From Williamsia faeni (GTDB lineage Bacteria > Actinomycetota > Actinomycetes > Mycobacteriales > Mycobacteriaceae), in contig QJJF01000006.1 in NCBI GenBank assembly GCA_003202005.1, positions 174,171 through 238,170 on the forward strand: a stretch of 64,000 nt of DNA, given 5' to 3'. The notes under the pieces are model-generated. The model searched no databases, was not told where the DNA came from, and saw only the letters and a program-made list of their open reading frames with translations. Positions within the stretch are counted from its first letter, which is position 1. Each line of letters begins with the position of its first letter. Positions 1-7,739 of the stretch are shown here, one piece after another. Both the position numbers and the translations under genes were made by a program.

Positions 1-738
1 CCGTACACCACCATCTGGTCCGCCGCCGACGGAATCAACCTGAACACCCGCCCCGCCGAACTGATCCGCGCCACAGTCGAATCCGGCGAAATGAGCGCCT
101 GGGCCGGCGTCGACCATTCCTTCCCCGGCTTCGCAGACGCCATCGCCAACGCCACCGACTACAACGGCGACTGGGGCGACACCACCCAACCACCCAGACC
201 CGACAACCTGAAAACTCGTGACTGGAGACTGTTCGCCCGACACATCACAACCCTGAACGCCACCGATAACCACGTCACCGCCCGTATTTGCAATCTCCAC
301 CTCCCCCTCCTCGACGAGGACTTCGTCGTCACACCCAAGGCTGAACTCGACAGCTTCCGGTCGGTCACCCGACCAATTACCTTTGACGTCACCCTTACCA
401 AACCCACCGACACCACCTCCGGCACCAGTAGCCAACCCGACACCAAACCTGACACGCGCAATCCGAGCGCCCTCGACACGCCGAACTGGAACGTCTTCTC
501 CCCCTGGACGATCAGCTCCATCACAGTCCTCGAAACCGTCAATAACTACTACGGCGACGAACCCGAATGCATGGCCTGGTGGCGCCAGAAATACCCCGGC
601 TGGGACGGCACCTCACTGACCTTCGGACCACCCACCCCCATCACCACCGACACCGGGTTCTTCGAAGCACTCATGATCACCCGGCCCGGACCACCCAACT
701 ACCCCGAATGGTTGGGTCCCAAAGGCGCTGACGCCTGA
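1..738 (+). CDS. Hypothetical protein, 5' end outside the window
   Basis: The frame is open from base 1 and ends with TGA at 736-738, so 245 C-terminal codons of a longer gene are visible. I do not recognise the family. The visible part is rich in Pro, Thr, Asp and Trp, has no membrane segment, and carries a Thr/Ser/Pro-rich stretch around visible residues 135-160 that looks like a linker between two ordered parts. The tail contains NNYYGDEPECMAWWRQKYPG. Codon use leans strongly to ACC and CCC. The gene converges on truA, and a long inverted repeat lies between the two. An exported or phage-derived protein is possible, but nothing visible decides it. Confidence 0.6.
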   Translation, partial: PYTTIWSAADGINLNTRPAELIRATVESGEMSAWAGVDHSFPGFADAIANATDYNGDWGDTTQPPRPDNLKTRDWRLFARHITTLNATDNHVTARICNLHLPLLDEDFVVTPKAELDSFRSVTRPITFDVTLTKPTDTTSGTSSQPDTKPDTRNPSALDTPNWNVFSPWTISSITVLETVNNYYGDEPECMAWWRQKYPGWDGTSLTFGPPTPITTDTGFFEALMITRPGPPNYPEWLGPKGADA

Positions 739-771
739 AACCGAAACCGATCCGGAATGGACCTCGCAGCA

Positions 772-832
772 GATGATGTGGTGTTCTGGCGAACAAACGC
801 CCAGCTCGCGACCGCCAAAACGGCACATCATC
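772..832. repeat. Long inverted repeat between convergent genes (copy 1)
   Basis: Arms 772-791 and 813-832 are complementary at 17 of 20 positions around a 21-nt centre. It sits in the 103-nt gap between the stop codons of the partial gene on the left and truA, so it could act as a bidirectional terminator. The same arm sequence, including GAACA after the left arm and CATCATCGGG at the right end, recurs at 54103-54198. Confidence 0.75.
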
Positions 833-841
833 GGGGGTGGG

Positions 842-1744
842 TCAGTCGCCGCAGCAGCCGGAGGGTTCGATCGCGGCCCGGGTTTCGCGGGTGATCGCAT
901 TACGTTGCGCCAGTGCATTATCCGCCGGGTAGTCGACACCGATCAGGGTCAGTCCACCTGCCGGGGCAACCGGGATCTCACTGGATCGAGTGCGTTGCTG
1001 CAACAGCCCGGCGCACCACGCGACCGAACGGCGACCCTCGCCGACAGTTGCGACGGCTCCGACGAGTGATCGAACCATCGACCAGCAGAACGCATCTGCG
1101 CTGACCTGGGCCACCAGTACGCCGTGGTCGTCCCGCATCCAGGTGAACTGCTGCAGATCGCGGACCGTGGTCGCACCATCGCGCCTCTTGCAGAAGGCCG
1201 CAAAGTCGTTGAGGCCGAGCAAGGTGGCGGCCGCTTCGTCGAGAAGGTCGGCGTTCAGTGGCCGGTTCCAGGCCGCGGTGGTGCGGGCGACAACCGGTTC
1301 GGCGCCCCACGGGTCGTCGGTCAATCGGTATTCGTAGTGGCGGCGCAGGGCAGAGAAGCGCGCATCGAACTCCGCAGGCGCTTCTTCGATGTCCTTGACC
1401 CGGACATCGGTGGGGAGCATCTTGGCAAGCCGCCGAACGAGTTTGGCCGGATCCCCGTCGATCGACCGGGTCTGCAAAGCAAGCTCGGGCACGTCGAAGT
1501 GTGCCACCTGACCGGTGGCGTGCACGCCGGCGTCGGTGCGCCCGGCGACGGTGAGCGTCACCGGTTCTCGCAGGACGGTGCCGAGGGTTTCTTCCAGAAC
1601 GCCACACACAGTTCGCTGGCCGGGCTGACGCGCCCACCCCGCGAAGTCGGTTCCGTCATAACCGATCTGCATCCGCAGCCGGACAAAAGGTCCCTCGAAA
1701 TGACGAGACCCGCCACCGGAAATTCCGGTGGCGGGCTCAGACAT
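842..1744 (-). CDS. truA: tRNA pseudouridine synthase A
   Basis: This enzyme isomerises uridines 38-40 in the anticodon stem-loop of many tRNAs. The family signature [18 protein letters not shown] is present and carries the catalytic Asp. The product has 300 residues from the ATG at 1744, close to the usual 250-290. Longer frames reach back into rplQ, but the ATG at 1744 (MSEPATG) lies just after the rplQ stop, leaving a 19-nt gap. It is the last gene of the infA-rpmJ-rpsM-rpsK-rpsD-rpoA-rplQ-truA group, the same order as in mycobacteria, so it is probably co-transcribed with the ribosomal genes. Confidence 0.96.
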   Translation of the reverse strand: MSEPATGISGGGSRHFEGPFVRLRMQIGYDGTDFAGWARQPGQRTVCGVLEETLGTVLREPVTLTVAGRTDAGVHATGQVAHFDVPELALQTRSIDGDPAKLVRRLAKMLPTDVRVKDIEEAPAEFDARFSALRRHYEYRLTDDPWGAEPVVARTTAAWNRPLNADLLDEAAATLLGLNDFAAFCKRRDGATTVRDLQQFTWMRDDHGVLVAQVSADAFCWSMVRSLVGAVATVGEGRRSVAWCAGLLQQRTRSSEIPVAPAGGLTLIGVDYPADNALAQRNAITRETRAAIEPSGCCGD

Positions 1745-1763
1745 TGCCAACTCGTTCAGTCGA

Positions 1764-2327
1764 CTACTTCTCGTCAGCCTTGGCGTCAGCAGCGGTGGCA
1801 GCGGTCGACTCGTCGTCGACGGCTTCGGCCACAGCATCTGCGTTCTCGACCTCGGCGTCGGTGGCGTCGGCTTCAACAGCCTCGACCACGTTCTCCTCGG
1901 TTGCGGCTTCTTCAGACTTCTTCTTCGATGCCGCTGCGCGGGTGGCGCGATCGGCTTCCGACGAAGCAGTCTTGTCCCGGACCAGTTCGATCACTGCCAT
2001 GGGGGCGTTGTCGCCCTTGCGCGGCAGGGTCTTGATGATGCGGGTGTAGCCGCCGTCGCGGTCCGCGTAGAACGGGCCGATCTCGGCGAACAGGGCATGC
2101 ACGATGTCCTTGTTGCGGATGACTTTCAGCACCTCACGGCGATGCGCGAGGTTACCGGCCTTGGCATGCGTGATGAGCTTTTCCGCGTACGGACGCAGAC
2201 GCTTCGCCTTGGTCTCGGTGGTGGTGATCCGGCCGTGCTCGAAGAGCGAGGTGGCGAGGTTCGCCAGCATCGCTTTCTGGTGCGAAGCCGACCCGCCGAG
2301 GCGGGTACCCTTTGTGGGCTTGGGCAT
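1764..2327 (-). CDS. rplQ: 50S ribosomal protein L17 with acidic C-terminal tail
   Basis: L17 is a large-subunit protein near the peptide exit tunnel. The core (residues 1-118, starting [17 protein letters not shown]) matches the family. The product has 187 residues against about 120 in E. coli. The extra 65 or so residues form a low-complexity Ala/Glu/Asp tail with a short Lys patch ([11 protein letters not shown]), probably disordered and exposed. Long tails of this kind are known in actinobacterial L17. The gene follows rpoA with a 53-nt gap and precedes truA. Confidence 0.98.
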   Translation of the reverse strand: MPKPTKGTRLGGSASHQKAMLANLATSLFEHGRITTTETKAKRLRPYAEKLITHAKAGNLAHRREVLKVIRNKDIVHALFAEIGPFYADRDGGYTRIIKTLPRKGDNAPMAVIELVRDKTASSEADRATRAAASKKKSEEAATEENVVEAVEADATDAEVENADAVAEAVDDESTAATAADAKADEK

Positions 2328-2380
2328 TTCGAACTCCTAGGGTTCGCTCTCGACCTCTCGGCCGTGAGCTGGGGGTCTTG

Positions 2381-3436
2381 TTAAAGCTGTTCGGTTTCCG
2401 CGAAATCTTCGCCGGCATCGGCGTCGGCGAAGGAGGTGTCATCGGTCCAGGTGCCGGTGGCAACGTCGTATCCGGCCACCTGGGACGGATCGAAGCTTGC
2501 CGGGCTGTCCTTGAGTGCCAGGCCGAGTGCGTGCAGCTTGACCTTGACCTCGTCGATGGACTTCTGACCGAAGTTGCGGATGTCCAGCAGATCCGATTCG
2601 GTCCGGGCCACCAGCTCGCCGACGGTGTGAACTCCCTCGCGCTTGAGGCAGTTGTACGACCGGACGGTGAGTTCGAGGTCCTCGATCGGGAGGCTGAACG
2701 ACGCGATGTGATCGGCCTCGGCGGGCGAGGGTCCGATCTCCACACCTTCTGCTTCGATGTTGAGTTCACGGGCCAGACCGAACAGCTCTACGAGGGTCTT
2801 ACCGGCCGAGGCCAGTGCGTCCCGCGCGGAGATCGAGTTCTTGGTTTCCACATCGAGAACGAGCCGATCGAAGTCGGTGCGCTGCTCGACGCGGGTGGCC
2901 TCCACCTTGTACGTGACCTTGAGAACCGGCGAGTAGATCGAGTCGACCGGGATACGGCCGATCTCGGCGCCGGACGCCTTGTTCTGGACGGCGGGGACAT
3001 AGCCGCGACCGCGCTCGACAACGAGCTCGATCTCCAACTTGCCCTTGTCGTTCAGGGTGGCGATATGCAGGTCCGGGTTATGCACGGTGACGCCGGCCGG
3101 CGGCACGATGTCGGCACCGGTGACAGCACCGGGGCCCTGCTTGCGCACGTACATCGTGACCGGCTCGTCCTCTTCGGAGCTCACGACGAGGCCCTTGAGG
3201 TTCAGGATGATGTCGGTGACATCTTCCTTGACCCCGGGGACAGTGGTGAACTCGTGCAGGACTCCGTCGATCCGGATGCTGGTGACAGCGGCTCCGGGGA
3301 TCGACGACAGCAGGGTGCGGCGCAGCGAGTTGCCGAGCGTGTACCCGAAACCTGGCTCGAGGGGCTCGATGACGAACTTCGAGCGGTCTCCCGAGATGAT
3401 CTCTTCGGACAGTGTGGGTCGCTGTGAAATCAGCAT
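2381..3436 (-). CDS. rpoA: RNA polymerase alpha subunit
   Basis: This subunit dimerises to start RNA polymerase assembly and contacts UP elements and activators. Visible parts are the N-terminal assembly domain (about residues 1-230, with [20 protein letters not shown]), a short linker, and the C-terminal DNA-binding domain (about 250-315, with [20 protein letters not shown]). An acidic tail ends in [12 protein letters not shown]. The length of 351 is normal for actinobacteria. It follows rpsD with a 90-nt gap, as is usual in the alpha operon. Confidence 0.99.
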   Translation of the reverse strand: MLISQRPTLSEEIISGDRSKFVIEPLEPGFGYTLGNSLRRTLLSSIPGAAVTSIRIDGVLHEFTTVPGVKEDVTDIILNLKGLVVSSEEDEPVTMYVRKQGPGAVTGADIVPPAGVTVHNPDLHIATLNDKGKLEIELVVERGRGYVPAVQNKASGAEIGRIPVDSIYSPVLKVTYKVEATRVEQRTDFDRLVLDVETKNSISARDALASAGKTLVELFGLARELNIEAEGVEIGPSPAEADHIASFSLPIEDLELTVRSYNCLKREGVHTVGELVARTESDLLDIRNFGQKSIDEVKVKLHALGLALKDSPASFDPSQVAGYDVATGTWTDDTSFADADAGEDFAETEQL

Positions 3437-3526
3437 TGAATCTTCTTCTCCTCTTGGACGTCCGCTATATGACGACCGGTTAGGTGCCGAAAGTGCTGCC
3501 GGACATACGGATCCGACAACCGGCGA

Positions 3527-4132
3527 TTACTTCGAGTAGAACTCGACGATGAGCTGCTCCGACAAAGGCACGTCGATCTGTGCGCGCTCGGGCTCCGAGT
3601 GCACCAGGATGCGCAGCGTGTTCGGCACGACCTGCAGCCAACCCGGGACCGGACGATCGCCCTGGATCTCCTTGGCGATCTGGAACGGCACGGTCTGCAT
3701 CGACTTCGGGCGGACATCGATGATGTCGTAGCGCGAAACGCGGTAGCTGGGCACGTCGACCTTGACACCGTTGACGGTCAGGTGGCCATGGCTGACCATC
3801 TGACGCGCCTGGCGGCGGGTACGAGCGAGTCCGGCGCGGTAGACGACGTTGTCGAGACGGGTCTCGAGCAGACGCAGCAGCTCGTCACCGGTCTTGCCGT
3901 TGCGACGGTTGGCCTCTGCGTAGTAAAGGCGGAACTGCTTCTCCATGACGCCGTAGGTGAAGCGAGCCTTCTGCTTCTCCTGCAGCTGGAGCAGGTATTC
4001 GCTCTCCTTGATCCGCGCGCGACCATGCTGGCCGGGCGGGTAGGGGCGACGCTCGAACGCCTGGTCTCCGCCGACGAGGTCGACGCGCAGACGGCGAGAT
4101 TTGCGGGTTGCGGGTCCGGTATAACGAGCCAT
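3527..4132 (-). CDS. rpsD: 30S ribosomal protein S4, zinc-free form
   Basis: S4 starts assembly of the small subunit by binding the 5' domain of 16S rRNA. In many bacteria it also represses its own operon. The S4 RNA-binding module (LDNVVYRAGLARTRRQARQM) lies at about residues 92-150. The N-terminus (MARYTGPATRKSRRLRVDLV) lacks the four cysteines found in zinc-binding S4 proteins, so this is the C-minus type. Length is 201, as expected. It sits 23 nt after rpsK. Confidence 0.99.
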   Translation of the reverse strand: MARYTGPATRKSRRLRVDLVGGDQAFERRPYPPGQHGRARIKESEYLLQLQEKQKARFTYGVMEKQFRLYYAEANRRNGKTGDELLRLLETRLDNVVYRAGLARTRRQARQMVSHGHLTVNGVKVDVPSYRVSRYDIIDVRPKSMQTVPFQIAKEIQGDRPVPGWLQVVPNTLRILVHSEPERAQIDVPLSEQLIVEFYSK

Positions 4133-4155
4133 TTTTTAAAGTCCTCTTCTTCCGA

Positions 4156-4563
4156 CTAGACCCGGCGCCGCTTGGGCGGGCGGCAGCCGTTGTGCGGCTG
4201 CGGGGTGACATCGGAAATGGTGCCGACCTCGAGGCCTGCGGCCTGGAGTGATCGGATAGCGGTCTCACGACCCGAACCCGGGCCCTTCACGAAGACGTCG
4301 ACCTTCTTGACGCCGTGTTCCTGTGCCTTGCGGGCAGCGTTCTCGGCAGCGAGCTGCGCAGCGAACGGGGTGCTCTTACGAGAACCCTTGAAACCGACAT
4401 GGCCGGACGATGCCCAGGCGATGACGTTTCCGGCAGGATCGGAAATGGAGACGATGGTGTTGTTGAACGTGCTCTTGATGTGCGCGCTGCCGTGCGGGAC
4501 GTTCTTCTTCTCGCGACGACGAGTGCCCTTCTTGGGGCCGGCGCTACGTGACTTAGGAGGCAT
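4156..4563 (-). CDS. rpsK: 30S ribosomal protein S11
   Basis: S11 lies on the platform of the small subunit and helps form the E-site region. The 135-residue product has a basic N-terminus ([20 protein letters not shown]) and the family signature at the C-terminus ([20 protein letters not shown]). It starts 3 nt after rpsM and precedes rpsD by 23 nt, so translation is probably coupled along the operon. Confidence 0.99.
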   Translation of the reverse strand: MPPKSRSAGPKKGTRRREKKNVPHGSAHIKSTFNNTIVSISDPAGNVIAWASSGHVGFKGSRKSTPFAAQLAAENAARKAQEHGVKKVDVFVKGPGSGRETAIRSLQAAGLEVGTISDVTPQPHNGCRPPKRRRV

Positions 4564-4566
4564 GGA

Positions 4567-4935
4567 TTACTTCTTCTTCCCGGCGATGGTCTTCTTCGGG
4601 CCCTTACGGGTCCGAGCGTTGGTCTTGGTGCGCTGACCACGAACGGGCAGGCCACGACGGTGACGCAGACCCTGGTAGCAGCCGATTTCGATCTTGCGAC
4701 GAATGTCGGCCTGCACCTCGCGACGCAGATCACCTTCGACCTTGACCGAGGATTCGAGGTATTCACGAAGCTTCGAAACGTCTTCGTCGGTGAGGTCCTT
4801 GGCCCGCAGGTCGGCGCTCAGGCCGGTGGCGGCAAGGATCTCTTTGGAGGTGGTACGACCAACTCCGTAGATGTACGTGAGTGCGATCTCAAGGCGCTTT
4901 TCGCGCGGAAGATCAACACCAGCAACACGTGCCAT
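4567..4935 (-). CDS. rpsM: 30S ribosomal protein S13
   Basis: S13 is in the head of the small subunit, bridges to the large subunit and touches the P-site tRNA. The 122-residue product starts [20 protein letters not shown] and contains the C-terminal signature [20 protein letters not shown] followed by a Lys-rich tail. It is separated from rpmJ by 182 nt containing two stable hairpins, and from rpsK by only 3 nt. The spacer is where autoregulation of this group would be expected. Confidence 0.99.
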   Translation of the reverse strand: MARVAGVDLPREKRLEIALTYIYGVGRTTSKEILAATGLSADLRAKDLTDEDVSKLREYLESSVKVEGDLRREVQADIRRKIEIGCYQGLRHRRGLPVRGQRTKTNARTRKGPKKTIAGKKK

Positions 4936-4994
4936 GTGGTGTTTCCTTTGGTTCTCGGAGGTCTGCTCCCAATCCGTCCCCGACTCTTGCAGGG

Positions 4995-5040
4995 CCCCGG
5001 CCTCCGTGCCGGGGGTAGGCGGACTCGCGTATGAGTCCGC
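4995..5040 (-). promoter_or_regulatory. Two tandem hairpins in the rpmJ-rpsM spacer
   Basis: Perfect stems are formed by 4995-5001 with 5008-5014 (7 bp) and by 5019-5026 with 5033-5040 (8 bp). They lie in the leader of rpsM, about 60-105 nt upstream of its start. By analogy with the alpha operon of E. coli, where S4 binds a structured leader before rpsM, this could be the S4-responsive site, or a partial terminator or processing site. The function is inferred. Confidence 0.45.
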
Positions 5041-5117
5041 TGGTGTTGAGAGGTCATCTTTTGTTGCCTGTATTCAGTTGTGGTCGCTCTTTACAAGCGA
5101 TCAGGTCGAAGTGCTGA

Positions 5118-5231
5118 TCAGCCCTGGCGCTGCTTGTGACGCAGGTTCTCGCAGATCACCATGACGCGGCCGTTACGCCGGATCACTTTGCACTTCTCGC
5201 AGATCGGCTTGACGCTCGGATTAACCTTCAC
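5118..5231 (-). CDS. rpmJ: 50S ribosomal protein L36, zinc-binding form
   Basis: This 37-residue protein starts with GTG at 5231 ([20 protein letters not shown]) and ends with TGA at 5118. L36 stabilises 23S rRNA near the base of the stalk. The zinc-ribbon ligands are present: Cys11, Cys14, Cys27 and His33. It is therefore the C-plus type, which in many actinobacteria is the zinc-replete version of a pair. It lies between infA (134 nt away) and rpsM, the conserved order. Confidence 0.97.
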   Translation of the reverse strand: MKVNPSVKPICEKCKVIRRNGRVMVICENLRHKQRQG

Positions 5232-5365
5232 GTCACTCTCTCCTTTGCCTGTGACCACCGCCGCGAACGGTCGGTACTCACGGATCTACTTCAAAGCACA
5301 GGGACAGCCAGAAGCTGTCCCCAGCTGGGTTTCCTACCCGGAGGGATCCGGGAAGTCTGTGGGTC

Positions 5366-5584
5366 TTACTTGTATCGGTAAACGATGCGGCCGCGAGTCA
5401 GGTCGTAGGGCGAAAGCTCCACGACCACGCGGTCTTCCGGCAGGATCCGGATGTAGTGCTGCCGCATCTTGCCGCTGATGTGGGCGAGTACCTTGTGGCC
5501 GTTCTCCAGCTCAATGCGGAACATCGCATTGGGCAGGGGTTCGACAACGCGGCCCTCCACCTCGATGGCGCCTTCTTTGGCCAT
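5366..5584 (-). CDS. infA: Translation initiation factor IF-1
   Basis: IF-1 binds the A site of the 30S subunit during initiation. The 72-residue product is a single OB-fold S1-like domain that starts [19 protein letters not shown] and ends [11 protein letters not shown]. The frame stays open further upstream, but the family length and a GGAGGC ribosome site just before the ATG at 5584 fix the start. It is the first gene of the infA-to-truA group. The 333-nt gap to the divergent rhamnose operon must hold its promoter; its leader includes a small inverted repeat at 5600-5616 (6-bp stem). Confidence 0.99.
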   Translation of the reverse strand: MAKEGAIEVEGRVVEPLPNAMFRIELENGHKVLAHISGKMRQHYIRILPEDRVVVELSPYDLTRGRIVYRYK

Positions 5585-5833
5585 AGCCTCCACGATTCTG
5601 GTGTGTTGACCACACCTGAACTGTTGTGTTCGATTACCGTCATGACACGCACGTGATCCGGGCTCTTCGAGTGGCAGCCGGCAGGCGAATCGAGCAAGCT
5701 CTGCGGATCTGGGCACAAAAACAATCCGGCGCGCGTGCGCACCGTTGATCAACATTACGCTGCCGCGCAGCTCAGGACAAATAAGCGCATTCCTCGGTGG
5801 ACCCCGACTCCCCCAGCGACCACGATTTTGGTC

Positions 5834-5861
5834 TTGACGCAATCCGATAGTTCAGTTTATG
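5834..5861 (+). promoter_or_regulatory. Candidate promoter of the rhamnose operon
   Basis: TTGACG at 5834-5839 and TTTATG at 5856-5861 are separated by 16 nt, a fair match to a housekeeping promoter. The LacI-type operator starts about 14 nt further on, covering the expected transcription start, which fits repression. Hexamer matching alone is weak evidence; the position relative to the operator adds weight. Confidence 0.5.
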
Positions 5862-5874
5862 GTGATCCCACTCA

Positions 5875-5896
5875 CAAATTGAAACGTTTCAAATTG
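5875..5896. promoter_or_regulatory. LacI-family operator upstream of the rha operon
   Basis: A 22-bp palindrome with one mismatched pair, built on the perfect 14-bp core TTGAAACGTTTCAA (5879-5892), with the central CG typical of LacI/GalR-family operators. It lies just downstream of the candidate promoter and 22 nt before the mutarotase start. A second core lies inside rhaI. The likely ligand is the LacI-type regulator encoded at 13853-14863. Confidence 0.85.
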
Positions 5897-5917
5897 CCGA
5901 TCAAGACAGGCCCACTC

Positions 5918-6271
5918 ATGCACAACGACGAACCGCCAACAGGCACCCCACGTCAGCGGGTGTGTTTCACCATGAACGTGCGGCCCGACCGCATCGACGA
6001 CTACCTGGCCGCCCACGAGCACGTGTGGCCGGACATGCTCGACGCACTTCGCGAGACCGGCTGGTCCAACTACTCGCTGTTCATGCAGCCCGGCACCGGA
6101 CTGGTGGTCGGCTACGTGGAAACCGACAACTTCGACCGTGCGCACGAACTGATGGCACAGACCGCGGTGAACTCCCGCTGGCAGGCATCCATGGCGCAGT
6201 ACTTCGCCGATCCCACGGCCGGACCTGACACGACCATGAGCCGACTCGACCACTACTTCCATCTCGCCTGA
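5918..6271 (+). CDS. rhaM: L-rhamnose mutarotase
   Basis: This enzyme interconverts the alpha and beta anomers of L-rhamnose so that the isomerase gets its preferred form. The 117-residue product shows the family pattern: an N-terminal FTMNVRPDRIDDYLAAHEHV with the catalytic-region His, then VWPDMLDALRETGWSNYSLF, and a C-terminal SRLDHYFHLA. The longer open frame starts upstream of the operator; the ATG at 5918 after the operator gives the normal length. It is the first gene of the rhamnose operon, 90 nt before the transporter. Confidence 0.9.
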   Translation: MHNDEPPTGTPRQRVCFTMNVRPDRIDDYLAAHEHVWPDMLDALRETGWSNYSLFMQPGTGLVVGYVETDNFDRAHELMAQTAVNSRWQASMAQYFADPTAGPDTTMSRLDHYFHLA

Positions 6272-6361
6272 ACCCACACTCATCTCCACCAAGCCCGACC
6301 CAGCGTTCATCTCCACCCCGCCCGACCCACTACCCTTCGTCCACACCCCAAAGGAGCGCCC

Positions 6362-7738
6362 ATGAAACTCGGGGCCAAGAACACCACCGGTTGGAAGGCA
6401 ACGATCTCCGTTGCCATGTCCAACTACATCGAGGCCGGATCGATCATCGCGATCGCCACCAGCCTCGGTTTCTGGCAAGACGAGTTCGGCATCAGCAACT
6501 TTGCCGTCGGCTTGCTGGCCGCCTTGAGCGCCAACGCCTTCGGCGCCGCAGTCGGTGCCGCTGTGGGCGGCCCGCTGTGTGATCGCTACGGACGCAAGGC
6601 GATCTACACGTACGACCTGATGGTCTACATGGCCGGCGTGCTGATCGCAGCCTTTGCCTTCAACTTCGGGATGTTGCTGATCGCCTTTGTGGTCACCGGC
6701 CTCGCGGTCGGCGCAGGCGTCCCGGCATCGTGGACCTACATCGCCGAGCAGGCCCCTTCGGGAGCGCGGGCCAGACACGTCGGTACCGCCCAGCTCGCCT
6801 GGTCCATCGGACCGCTGGTCGGGTTCGCACTGGCTGCCGCCCTCGCCCCGCTCGGGCTCCTCGGTTCACGGCTGATCTTCCTGCACCTGTTCGTGGTCGC
6901 CGCGGTGGTCTGGTGGATCCGTCAGGGTTTGACCGAATCCAAGATCTGGACCGAAGAGGGTCGCGATTCCGCGACCACCGAAACCAAGGGTGCTCCTGCT
7001 CAGGTCTCGGCCGCGGGTGGTGAAGGTCTGCGTGGCCTGTTCTCCAAGAAGGTGAACATCACCGCGTTGCTGGTGCTGATCGGTATCTACGGTTTCTGGA
7101 ACACCGTTGCCGGCCAGGCGGGCATCTTCATGCCGCGGGTCTACGAGACCGCAGGTGTCGACAGTGCTGTCCAGCAGGACCTGCTGCAGGTCCTGGTGTG
7201 GGGCATGACCGTTCTCGCGACGTACTTCGTCTTCATGCGACTCGCCGACCACATGTCCCAACGACTGCTGTTCGCACTCGGCGCCATCCCCGGAATCTTC
7301 GCCTGGGCCGTGCTGGTCATGTTCACCGACGGCGGGATGCCGACACTGCTCATCTTCGCCATCTGCTGGGGTATCTCGAGTGGTGTCGGAGCACAGGCCT
7401 TCTACAGCCTGTGGGCCAGCGAATTGTTCGCCACCCCGTACCGGGCCAGCGCACAGGGCTTCATGTTCTTCGTGGTCCGCTCCGCAACCGGCGCGCTGAG
7501 CTACTTCTTCCCCACCCTGCTCGCCGCAACCGGGCTGGCCTGGGTCGGACTCATCCTGATCAGCTGCTTGACGATCTCGTTGATCATCGGTGTCGTCTGG
7601 GCCCCGAACACCCGTGGCAAGGAGCTCAAAGACATCGAAATCGAGCGGTACGGGCAACCCATCAGCCCCGAACTCACCGGCGCATCCACCTTCGCAACCA
7701 CCCCGGCCTATTCAGCCGGCCCTGCTGGGAGCAACTGA
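6362..7738 (+). CDS. MFS sugar transporter, probably L-rhamnose uptake
   Basis: A 458-residue membrane protein with about 12 hydrophobic segments. The major-facilitator motif A (GGPLCDRYGRKAIY) lies between the second and third segments and the sequence resembles the sugar:H+ symporter branch. The start is the ATG at 6362, preceded by AAGGAGCG. It ends one base before the rhaI ATG, so the two are translationally linked. Rhamnose as substrate is inferred from the operon, not from residues. The cytoplasmic loop around residues 195-225 is longer and polar. Confidence 0.88.
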   Translation: MKLGAKNTTGWKATISVAMSNYIEAGSIIAIATSLGFWQDEFGISNFAVGLLAALSANAFGAAVGAAVGGPLCDRYGRKAIYTYDLMVYMAGVLIAAFAFNFGMLLIAFVVTGLAVGAGVPASWTYIAEQAPSGARARHVGTAQLAWSIGPLVGFALAAALAPLGLLGSRLIFLHLFVVAAVVWWIRQGLTESKIWTEEGRDSATTETKGAPAQVSAAGGEGLRGLFSKKVNITALLVLIGIYGFWNTVAGQAGIFMPRVYETAGVDSAVQQDLLQVLVWGMTVLATYFVFMRLADHMSQRLLFALGAIPGIFAWAVLVMFTDGGMPTLLIFAICWGISSGVGAQAFYSLWASELFATPYRASAQGFMFFVVRSATGALSYFFPTLLAATGLAWVGLILISCLTISLIIGVVWAPNTRGKELKDIEIERYGQPISPELTGASTFATTPAYSAGPAGSN

Positions 7739-7739
7739 C

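Larger units (their letters stand above)
5585..5917. other. Divergent intergenic region infA / rha operon
   Basis: This 333-nt gap separates infA (minus) from the rhamnose mutarotase gene (plus). The right part holds a sigma-70-like promoter and a LacI-type operator, given separately. The left part holds the infA leader with the inverted repeat at 5600-5616. I could not assign a clear infA promoter. Confidence 0.6.

Noticed and set aside
772-832. CRISPR repeat unit
   Set aside because: Only an inverted repeat, not a direct-repeat array with spacers; nothing in the window shows regularly spaced direct repeats.
5735-5917. N-terminal extension of the mutarotase frame
   Set aside because: It would translate through the promoter and operator and add 61 residues not found in the family.
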